In this document: positions 32,311-39,269 of the stretch, one piece after another
Layout of the letters: each line of letters starts with the position of its first letter
How positions within the stretch are numbered: position 1 is the first letter of the stretch
NCBI GenBank assembly: GCA_023954135.1
Contig: JAMLIN010000009.1
Span: 1-64,000, forward strand
Length of the DNA: 64,000 bases
Direction of reading: 5' to 3'
From: Burkholderiaceae bacterium
GTDB taxonomy: Bacteria > Pseudomonadota > Gammaproteobacteria > Burkholderiales > Burkholderiaceae_E
Notes under the pieces: generated by a model
Database searches by the model: none
What the model was told of the DNA's origin: nothing
The model's input: only the letters and a program-made list of their open reading frames with translations
Program-made: the position numbers and the translations under genes

Positions 32311-33132
32311 CTACGGGGTGACGGCAATCCGCCCGGAAAACCGGTACCAGGCGATCCCGATCCATTCGTGCACCGCCAGGCTCGCGAGCTGGAATCCTCT
32401 CGCGCTGGGGACGAAGGCAAGCGGCTGCGGCGCCCCGCGACCGGCCAGGAAGCCGATCGGCGCTGCCTCCACCTTCAGTCCGACCGCCTCGAACGCGGCC
32501 CGGGCCCTGGGCATGTGATAGGCATGGGTCACCAGGATGACGCGCCCGATCCCGGCCGCGCCGAGGATCCGGGCGCTGTGCCGGGCGTTGGATGCGGTAT
32601 CCAGGGAGTCGGTTTCCACCCAGCGTGGCCTGACTCCGAAGTCATTGGCCAGCACCTCCGCCATCGCCTGCGCCTCCGGATGCAGCACGCCGAGAGGACT
32701 GCCGCCGCTGACCGCGATCGGCAGCCCGCTCCAGCGTGCGATCCTCGCCGCGCCCCGCAGGCGCTCGAAGGTGAGCTCGCGCGGCACCTGCGGACCGAAC
32801 GCCTCGCGGCTGTCGCTGCGGATGCCGCCACCGAGCACGACCACCGCTCTCGGGCCCTGCGCCCCGCGCGCCATCCTGCGCACCGCGTCCTCGTCGAGCC
32901 CGGGGCCCGCCCGATGCTCGAGGCTGTCGATAAGCCCGACCGCCGCCCAGGGCGTCGACATGAGCAGCATTCCGGCCAGCGCCAGGCAGGCCACGACACC
33001 GGCGGCGCCGCGCATGCGACGCCAGGCGGCACCCACCACGAGGGCAAGGAGAGCGAGCCAGGCAAGGCCTAGCGGAGGCAGCAACAGGAACGACAACGCC
33101 CGGCGGACGAATACCGCCTCGTCGGCCCCCAT
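32311..33132 (-). CDS. YdcF/ElyC-like DUF218 membrane protein
   Basis: The 273-residue protein has two N-terminal membrane helices (about 10-33 and 42-65) and a DUF218 domain with 'RAVVVLGGGIRSDS', 'IAVSGGSPLGVLHPEAQAMAEVL', 'ETDSLDTASNARHSARIL' and 'RVILVTHAYHMPRARAAFEAVGL'. These are the family's conserved acidic and histidine motifs. E. coli ElyC acts in envelope and undecaprenyl-phosphate metabolism; the two-helix form here fits that subgroup better than soluble YdcF. Flanked by the MFS gene and prpE on the same strand. Confidence 0.85.
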   Translation of the reverse strand: MGADEAVFVRRALSFLLLPPLGLAWLALLALVVGAAWRRMRGAAGVVACLALAGMLLMSTPWAAVGLIDSLEHRAGPGLDEDAVRRMARGAQGPRAVVVLGGGIRSDSREAFGPQVPRELTFERLRGAARIARWSGLPIAVSGGSPLGVLHPEAQAMAEVLANDFGVRPRWVETDSLDTASNARHSARILGAAGIGRVILVTHAYHMPRARAAFEAVGLKVEAAPIGFLAGRGAPQPLAFVPSARGFQLASLAVHEWIGIAWYRFSGRIAVTP

Positions 33133-33197
33133 CAGGCGGGCCTCCGGCCGGGCGGGCGGTGTCGCTCAGAAGCCGCGACCGGCTCGTTCACGAAGCC

Positions 33198-35093
33198 TCA
33201 CCGCCCGAGCGCATCGCGAATCTGGTCGAGCGTCGCCGGCTCCTCGATGGTCGTCAGGTCGCCCGGATCGCGGTCTTCGCAGAGCGCCTGGATCGAGCGC
33301 CGCAGCACCTTGCCCGAACGGGTCTTGGGCAGGGCCGTGACGAGATGGACCCGCGCCGGCCTGGCGACCGCGCCCAGCGACTTGTCCACCACCGCCATGA
33401 TCTCGCCTTCGAGCGCCAGCTTCCGGTCCGGCTGCGCGTGGGCGTCCGGGTCCTTCAGCACCGCGAAGGCGACCGCCACCTGACCCTTGAGCGAATCGGC
33501 GACGCCGACCACGGCGCATTCGGCCACCGCTGGATGGCTCGAGATGCTCTCCTCGATCTCGCGGGTGCCGAGACGGTGGCCGGCCACGTTGATGACATCG
33601 TCGGTACGCCCGAGGATGAAGTAGTAGCCGTCCTCGTCGCGCAGGCCCCAGTCGAAGGTCGAATAGACCATGCGCCCCGGGATCGACTCGAAATAGGTCG
33701 ACACGAACCGGGCATCGTCGCCCCATACCGTCTGCATGCAGCCCGGGGGCAGCGGCGGCACGATCGTGATGACGCCCTTCTCGTTGGCGCCGACCTCCTC
33801 GCCGGTCTGCTCGTGGAGCAGCCGCACGTCATAGCCGTAGAGCACCTTGCCCGGGCTGCCATGACGCACCGGCGTGTTCTCGATCGCATGCGCGACGGAC
33901 AGGATCGGCCAGCCGGTCTCGGTCTGCCAGTAGTTGTCGATCACCTGCCGCCCGAGACCTTCGGCGATCCATCTCGCGGTCGGCTCGTCGAGCGGCTCGC
34001 CGGCCAGGAACAGGCTGCGCAGCGACGAGGTGTCGTACTTCGTGAGCCACGCCGAATCCTGCTTCTTCAGGACCCGGATCGCGGTGGGCGCCGAGAACAT
34101 CACCGTGACCCGGTACTTCTCCACCAGCTGCCAGAGGATGCCGGCGTCGGGACGCACCGGGGTTCCCTCGTAGACGATGGTCGCCATGCCGGCGATCAGG
34201 GGCCCGTAGATGATGTAGGAATGGCCGACCACCCAGCCGATGTCGCTGGTGGCGAAATAGGTCTCGCCCGGCCTGCCATCGAAGATGTGGGCCATCGATG
34301 CCGCCAGCGCGACCGCATAGCCGCCGACGTCGCGCTGCACTCCCTTGGGCTTGCCCGTGGTGCCCGAGGTGTAGAGGGTGTAGCTGACCTCGTTGGACTC
34401 GAGCCAGGTCACCGGTATCTCGGCGTCGATATGCGCCTCGCGTTCGGTCGCATAGTCGAGATCCCGGCCGGGCACGGGCTCGAAGGCGGCGAGATGCCGG
34501 TCGACCATGAGGACCTTGTCGGGCTGGTGGGCGCACATGCCGAGCGCCCGCTCGATGAGCGGCTTGTATTCGATGATCTTGCCGGCCCGGGATCCGGCGT
34601 CGGCGCTGATCAGCATCTTCGGCGTGGCGTCGTCGATGCGCGCGGCAAGCGAGTTCGATGCGAAGCCGCCGAAGACCACCGAGTGAATCGCCCCGATCCG
34701 CGCGCAGGCCAGGATCGCGAAGACCGCCTCGGCGATCATCGGCATGTAGATCAGCACCCGGTCACCGCGGCCGACGCCATGCGCCTGCATGATCGCCGCC
34801 ATGCGCATCACTTCCCGGTGCAGCTCGGCGAAGGTCCAGGTGCGTTCCGCTCCGGTTTCGGTGGAGACGTAGATCAGCGCCGGCTTGTCGCCGAGGCTGG
34901 CGAGGTGACGGTCGACCGCGTTGTGGCAGAGATTGGTCGTGCCGCCGACGAACCAGCGGGCGAACGGCGGCCGGGAATAGTCGAGCACCTGCCGGAAAGG
35001 CTCGTTCCAGTCGATCAGGCGTGCCTGCTCGGCCCAGAATCCCTCCCGGTCGTTGATCGAGCGGGCGTGGAACTGCTCGAGCGTCTCGGCCAT
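33198..35093 (-). CDS. prpE: Propionyl-CoA synthetase
   Basis: The 631-residue acyl-CoA synthetase follows the acs pattern (YTSGTTGKPKG, 'DIGWVVGHSYIIYGPL', 'NYWQTETGWPIL', PKTRSGKVLRR) but has the PrpE features: 'VDRHLASLGDKPALIYVSTETG' early, a shorter N-terminus and TGWP in place of TGGH after WQTE, which widens the acyl pocket for propionate. The ATG at 35093 follows GGAGGAGG; a TTG six codons earlier is less likely. The 2-methylcitrate genes are not adjacent. With acs it gives two short-chain acid activating enzymes in 10 kb. Confidence 0.92.
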   Translation of the reverse strand: MAETLEQFHARSINDREGFWAEQARLIDWNEPFRQVLDYSRPPFARWFVGGTTNLCHNAVDRHLASLGDKPALIYVSTETGAERTWTFAELHREVMRMAAIMQAHGVGRGDRVLIYMPMIAEAVFAILACARIGAIHSVVFGGFASNSLAARIDDATPKMLISADAGSRAGKIIEYKPLIERALGMCAHQPDKVLMVDRHLAAFEPVPGRDLDYATEREAHIDAEIPVTWLESNEVSYTLYTSGTTGKPKGVQRDVGGYAVALAASMAHIFDGRPGETYFATSDIGWVVGHSYIIYGPLIAGMATIVYEGTPVRPDAGILWQLVEKYRVTVMFSAPTAIRVLKKQDSAWLTKYDTSSLRSLFLAGEPLDEPTARWIAEGLGRQVIDNYWQTETGWPILSVAHAIENTPVRHGSPGKVLYGYDVRLLHEQTGEEVGANEKGVITIVPPLPPGCMQTVWGDDARFVSTYFESIPGRMVYSTFDWGLRDEDGYYFILGRTDDVINVAGHRLGTREIEESISSHPAVAECAVVGVADSLKGQVAVAFAVLKDPDAHAQPDRKLALEGEIMAVVDKSLGAVARPARVHLVTALPKTRSGKVLRRSIQALCEDRDPGDLTTIEEPATLDQIRDALGR

Positions 35094-35275
35094 GCGTTTG
35101 TCCTCCTCCAATGCTGCGCCGGACCTTCCGTCGCCCGGCCCGCGCTTTCATCCAAGCACCGAATGCTTACCCGAGACTGACGCATCCCGCCGGCCCCGGC
35201 AAGACCAGATGCGGAACCAGCCGGAGAACCAACCTTGGAACCACCTCAGATATGGTGCTCAAGTAATTGCTTTTA

Positions 35276-35304
35276 TTGACTTTTCAAGGCCCCAAGCTTA
35301 CTTT
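35276..35304 (+). promoter_or_regulatory. Candidate sigma-70 promoter of the NlpC/P60 gene
   Basis: TTGACT at 35276-35281, a 17-base spacer and TACTTT at 35299-35304. The -35 is good and the -10 weak. Transcription would start close to the first ATG (35311), so translation would be nearly leaderless or begin at the next in-frame ATG, 35368. Confidence 0.4.
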
Positions 35305-35310
35305 CGAGAG

Positions 35311-36003
35311 ATGCACCGCGTGAACCACAGGCCGGGCCCCTCATCCGGGCGCCACGGCCATGTCCCCATGGTCGTGGCGAGTCTGCTGCTCGCCTGCGCA
35401 ATGGTGCAGGCACCCTGTGCCGAAGCGGCCGGGCCGGCCAAGCGGCCTGCGGGAGGAAACGCGACCGTCTCGCACGATGCCCCGGTGCTCGGTTCCGAGG
35501 CGGTGCTACGCGCGGTCGCGCTGGTCGGAGTCCCCTACCGATGGGGCGGCAGCGAGCCCTCCACCGGGCTCGACTGCAGCGGCCTGGTGCATCACGTCTT
35601 CGGCCAGATCGGGCTTGCCACGCCGCGCGACACCCATGGCCTGAGCCGTGCCGGCGCCACGGTTCCTCGCAAGAGCCTGCAGCCGGGCGATCTCGTATTC
35701 TTCAATACCCTGCGCCGCGCCTATTCCCATGTCGGCATCTATCTCGGCAACGGCCGTTTCGTCCACGCTCCCTCGGCAGGCTCCAGCGTACGGATCGAGT
35801 CGATGAACACCAGCTACTGGCGCCAGCGCTACAACGGCGCCCGCCGGCTCGGGCCCGTCGATGATCTGGCGCCCACGCCGGCAACCCGGCTTGCCTCCTC
35901 GGGGGACGAGAACCGCGGGTCGGGAGCAAGCGACGCCACGCCTTCGACAACCCGGGTTTCGGTGGCCCGGGCCGGGAGCACCGAGTCCTTCTATCGCTAC
36001 TGA
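35311..36003 (+). CDS. NlpC/P60 family cell-wall endopeptidase
   Basis: The 230-residue product has a hydrophobic export signal (about 20-40), then an NlpC/P60 domain with the catalytic triad Cys89 (STGLDCSGLV), His140 (RAYSHVGIYLG) and His152 (GRFVHAPSAG), and a disordered Ser/Thr/Gly-rich tail. Such enzymes cleave the stem peptide of peptidoglycan (D-gamma-Glu-mDAP bond). The start is uncertain: 35311 gives a long positively charged leader, 35368 gives a conventional signal peptide. Single gene; the iron-binding protein gene follows after 154 bases. Confidence 0.88.
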   Translation: MHRVNHRPGPSSGRHGHVPMVVASLLLACAMVQAPCAEAAGPAKRPAGGNATVSHDAPVLGSEAVLRAVALVGVPYRWGGSEPSTGLDCSGLVHHVFGQIGLATPRDTHGLSRAGATVPRKSLQPGDLVFFNTLRRAYSHVGIYLGNGRFVHAPSAGSSVRIESMNTSYWRQRYNGARRLGPVDDLAPTPATRLASSGDENRGSGASDATPSTTRVSVARAGSTESFYRY

Positions 36004-36029
36004 AGCGGCCAGCCCGATCGACGGGCACA

Positions 36030-36059
36030 TTGAGAACGATTCCCGTTCCATGCTAGTCT
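36030..36059 (+). promoter_or_regulatory. Fur-like operator within a sigma-70 promoter
   Basis: TTGAGA (36030-36035), 18-base spacer, and TAGTCT (36054-36059) preceded by TG (extended -10). Over the spacer lies TGAGAACGATTCCCGTTCC, containing GAACG-N5-CGTTC as an inverted repeat and resembling the proteobacterial Fur box TGAGAATGATTCTCATT. It stands in front of an iron-binding protein gene, so iron repression by Fur is the natural reading. Confidence 0.6.
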
Positions 36060-36157
36060 CGGCACGCGCCGATGCCGGCGAGCCCCTTCGCCCGACGGCT
36101 GCGGGTTCGTCACGGAAAAAGGCGGTCCCGCGTTCCAGTCGAACCCCGAGAGAATCC

Positions 36158-37195
36158 ATGAAAACGCTTCATTGCGCCACCCTGCTCGTCGCCGGCCTGT
36201 TCGCCGCGATGCCGCTACGCGCCGCCGACACCGAGCTCAACGTCTATTCCGCCCGGCACTACCAGACGGACCAGCGCTTCTACGACGATTTCTCGAAGCA
36301 GACCGGCATCAAGGTCAACCTGATCGAAGGGGCCGACAACGCCCTGATGGAACGCCTCGCGAGCGAGGGCGCCAACAGCCCGGCGGACGTCCTGATCCTC
36401 GTCGATGCCGCCAGGCTGTGGAAGGCCGAGGAAGCCGGCCTGTTCCAGCCGGTCCAGTCCCCCGTGCTCGCCGAGCGGATCCCGGCGAACCTTCGCAGCA
36501 TCGACGAGGGCCAGGGCAGCAACTGGTTCGGCGTATCGCGCCGCGCCCGGATGATCGTCTACAACCCGGCGAAGATCGACGGCAACAAGGTCCGCAACTA
36601 CGCCGACCTCGCGGATCCCGCGCTCAAGGGCCTGGTCTGCACCCGTAGCGGTACCCATCCATACATGCTGTCGCTGATCGGGGCGATGATCGAGCACCTC
36701 GGCCCCGAGAAGGCCGAGCAGTGGGCGGCTGGCGTCGTGGCTAACTTCGCCCGCTCGCCAAGAGGCGGCGACACCGACCAGATCAAGGCGACCGCCACCG
36801 GTGAATGCGGCGTCGCGCTCACCAACAGCTACTACCTCGCGCGGCTGATGCGTTCCTCGAAGGACGTCGATCGCGAGATCGCCGGGAAGGTCCGGGCGGT
36901 CTGGCCCGACCAGGGCGGCAACGGCACCCACATGAACATCACCGGCATCGGCGTGCTCAGGCATGCGCCGCACCGCGAGGCGGCCGTGCGCTTCATCGAG
37001 TACCTCACCGGCGAGGAGGCCCAGCGCCTGCTCGCCGACGGCAACAACGAATGGCCGGCGGTGGCCAGCGTGAAGATCGACAATCCCGCCCTCACCACCC
37101 TGGGCGAATTCAAGCCCGATCCGCTCGAGATCGGCCGGATCGGCAAGGCGCAGCTCGAAGCGGCCAGGATCGTCGACCGCGTCGGCTGGCGATAA
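36158..37195 (+). CDS. Periplasmic iron(III)-binding protein (FbpA/FutA type)
   Basis: The 345-residue product has a Sec signal (cleaved after LRA, about residue 22) and a transferrin-like fold: 'LNVYSARHYQTDQRFYDDFSKQTG' carries the first tyrosine/histidine ligand region (about 28-35) and 'ALTNSYYLARL' holds the Tyr225-Tyr226 pair that binds ferric iron. 'CTRSGTHPYMLSLIGAMIEHLG' and the 'GNGTHMNITGIGVLRHAPHREAAVRFIEYL' region complete the match to FutA/FbpA. Normally it hands iron to an inner-membrane ABC pair (FbpB/FbpC); no such genes are adjacent. The upstream Fur-like site supports iron control. Confidence 0.88.
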   Translation: MKTLHCATLLVAGLFAAMPLRAADTELNVYSARHYQTDQRFYDDFSKQTGIKVNLIEGADNALMERLASEGANSPADVLILVDAARLWKAEEAGLFQPVQSPVLAERIPANLRSIDEGQGSNWFGVSRRARMIVYNPAKIDGNKVRNYADLADPALKGLVCTRSGTHPYMLSLIGAMIEHLGPEKAEQWAAGVVANFARSPRGGDTDQIKATATGECGVALTNSYYLARLMRSSKDVDREIAGKVRAVWPDQGGNGTHMNITGIGVLRHAPHREAAVRFIEYLTGEEAQRLLADGNNEWPAVASVKIDNPALTTLGEFKPDPLEIGRIGKAQLEAARIVDRVGWR

Positions 37196-37214
37196 GGGCC
37201 TGCCGTCTCGAGAG

Positions 37215-37568
37215 TCAGTCGGACTGGGCGGCGATGACGACGATCTCGACCTTGTACTGCGGCGCCGCCAGCTTCGCCTCGACGGTGGCGCGCGCCGGCA
37301 GCTTGTCCTGGACCACCCAGGCGTCCCACACCGAATTCATCGCCGCATAGTCGACCATGTCGGCGAGGTACACGGTCGCCTGCAGGATGCGCGTCTTGTC
37401 GGTACCGGCATCGGCGAGGAGACGGTCGATGGTCGCGAGCACCTGGCGGGTCTGCCCCGCCGCGTCCTCCTTCGGATCGCTGGCGACCTGTCCCGCGACA
37501 TAGACCACGCCCTGGTGGCACACCGCCGAGGCGAACCGCGAACCCGGCTTGATACGCTGAATCGTCAT
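37215..37568 (-). CDS. RidA/YjgF-family protein
   Basis: The 117-residue product has the RidA fold. Arg93 (LPARATVE) and Glu108 (QYKVEIVVIA) keep the 15-residue spacing of the enamine-deaminase active site of Salmonella RidA (Arg105, Glu120), so imine/enamine hydrolysis is plausible. Many RidA paralogues (Rid1-7) beside hydrolases work in specific catabolic pathways. Its ATG overlaps the stop of the upstream alpha/beta hydrolase by 4 nt, so the two proteins are likely to act together on one substrate. Confidence 0.85.
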   Translation of the reverse strand: MTIQRIKPGSRFASAVCHQGVVYVAGQVASDPKEDAAGQTRQVLATIDRLLADAGTDKTRILQATVYLADMVDYAAMNSVWDAWVVQDKLPARATVEAKLAAPQYKVEIVVIAAQSD

Positions 37569-38419
37569 CTGCTCTGCTCCTGGAGAAATCGTTCGACCGG
37601 CTCGATCTGGTCGCTCGTGATCAGGGTCGGCGCGTGCCCCACCCCTTCGAAATCGATCCTTCGCGCCTGCGGTCCGCGGGCCTGCATGGCACTGGCGACA
37701 TCCTCGGCGAGGACGTCGGAGCGGGCGCCGCGCAGCAGGAGCACCGGAGCCTTGATCGCTTCGTAGAGAGGCCACAGGTCGGGGGCCGGCCCCGCCGAAC
37801 GGAACGGCACCGCGATGGCCGGGTCGTAGTGGTAGCCCCAGTGATCCCCGCGGTTGACGATGAAATGGCGCGACAGGAGGCGGAACTGCTCGTCGGTATG
37901 CGGGCCGAAGTCGACCATCAGCTCGCGCAGAGCCTTCTCGCCTTCCTCGAAGCTCCCGAAGCGGGGATCCTGGCCGACATAGCCGGCGATCCGCGCGAGG
38001 CCGCCGGGATCGATAGCCGGGCCGATGTCGTTGAGCACCAGGGACGCGATCGCGTTACCGGGCAAGGCCGCCATCGACATCCCCATCAGGCCGCCCATCG
38101 AGGTGCCGATCCAGTGGACCTTGTCGGTATCGAGGCGAGCTATCAGGGTGACGCAGTCCGAGACGTACTGGGGCACCATATACATCTTCGGGTCGGCCAC
38201 GCGGTCGGAGCGGCCCCGCCCGATCATGTCGGGGCAGACGACCCGGAATCGCGAAGCCAGTCGATCGGCGAGGGCATCGAAATCACGCCCGTTGCGGGTC
38301 AGGCCGTGAGCGCAGATCACCGGCGTTCCGCCATTGTCGGCGCCCCACTCCCAGTAGGCCATGCGGTGCAGGCCCCGCGGGCCCGGGCAGGTGACGTATC
38401 GCAATTGCGGCTCGTTCAT
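37565..38419 (-). CDS. Alpha/beta hydrolase
   Basis: The 284-residue enzyme has the alpha/beta-hydrolase triad: Ser107 in the elbow GTSMGG, Asp235 (GARSDVLAED) and His262 (GVGHAPTL), and an oxyanion-hole motif 'ICAHGLTRNG'. 'VCPDMIGRGRSDRVADP' is typical of C-C or ester hydrolases such as MhpC-type enzymes. I start at MNEPQLRYV (38419); MTTMNEPQ at 38428 is possible, and a longer frame lacks similarity. It is coupled to the RidA gene. Substrate unknown. Confidence 0.83.
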   Translation of the reverse strand: MNEPQLRYVTCPGPRGLHRMAYWEWGADNGGTPVICAHGLTRNGRDFDALADRLASRFRVVCPDMIGRGRSDRVADPKMYMVPQYVSDCVTLIARLDTDKVHWIGTSMGGLMGMSMAALPGNAIASLVLNDIGPAIDPGGLARIAGYVGQDPRFGSFEEGEKALRELMVDFGPHTDEQFRLLSRHFIVNRGDHWGYHYDPAIAVPFRSAGPAPDLWPLYEAIKAPVLLLRGARSDVLAEDVASAMQARGPQARRIDFEGVGHAPTLITSDQIEPVERFLQEQSR

Positions 38420-38486
38420 CGTGGTCATCCGTGGGCGCACATACAATCGGGACATCCTTTCAATGCATGTTATCAGGGGGAATCGA

Positions 38487-39269
38487 ATGCTGAAGAACAG
38501 GCTCGCGCTGGTGACCGGATCGACCAGCGGCATCGGACTGGCAATCGCGCGGGCACTGGCCGCCGAAGGCGCGGACATCATCCTCAACGGCTTCGGCAAG
38601 GACGAGGACATCGAGCGGGAGCGAGCGCGGATCGCGGCCGAGTTCAAGGTCGACGTCCGCTACGACGGCGCCGACCTGATGGACGTCGACGCGATCGAGC
38701 GGATGTTCGCGCGCATCGCCGACAGCGGCCGCCAGGTCGACATTCTCGTGAACAATGCAGGCATCCAGCACACCGCCAATGTCGAGGACTTTCCCCGCGA
38801 GCGCTGGGACGCGATCATCGCGCTCAACCTCTCGGCGGTGTTCCATACCGCCCGCTGCGCCCTGCCGGCGATGAAGCGCGCCAACTGGGGGCGAATCGTC
38901 AACATCGCCTCGGCCCATGGGAAGGTGGCATCGGTGCAGAAGTCGGCGTACGTCGCGGCCAAGCACGCCGTCGTCGGCCTGACCAAGGTCATCGCCCTCG
39001 AGACGGCGCGCACCGGCGTGACCTGCAATGCGATCTGCCCGGGCTGGGTGCTGACCGGCCTGGTGCAGAAGCAGATCGACGCCCGCGCCGAACGCGAGGG
39101 CATCAGCGAGGAGCAGGCGCGGATCGACCTGCTGTCCGAGAAGCAGCCCTCGATCGAGTTCGTCACCACCGAGCAGATCGGCGCCATGGCGGTCTACCTG
39201 TGCAGCCCCGGCGCGGACCAGATCCGCGGAGCGGCCTTTTCGATCGACGGCGGCTGGACGGCCCAGTAG
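38487..39269 (+). CDS. bdhA: 3-Hydroxybutyrate dehydrogenase
   Basis: The 260-residue short-chain dehydrogenase has the NAD motif TGSTSGIG (10-17), 'ILVNNAGIQH' and the catalytic set Ser142, Tyr155, Lys159. Diagnostic BdhA residues are present: 'NAGIQHTANVEDFPRERWD', 'IASAHGKVASVQKSAYVAAKHAVVGLTK' and 'CNAICPGWVLTGLVQKQI'. It oxidises 3-hydroxybutyrate to acetoacetate, usually in PHB turnover. AGGGGG precedes the ATG. Divergent from the hydrolase gene by 67 bases. Its last 107 bases are overlapped by the 3' end of comEC on the other strand. Confidence 0.93.
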   Translation: MLKNRLALVTGSTSGIGLAIARALAAEGADIILNGFGKDEDIERERARIAAEFKVDVRYDGADLMDVDAIERMFARIADSGRQVDILVNNAGIQHTANVEDFPRERWDAIIALNLSAVFHTARCALPAMKRANWGRIVNIASAHGKVASVQKSAYVAAKHAVVGLTKVIALETARTGVTCNAICPGWVLTGLVQKQIDARAEREGISEEQARIDLLSEKQPSIEFVTTEQIGAMAVYLCSPGADQIRGAAFSIDGGWTAQ

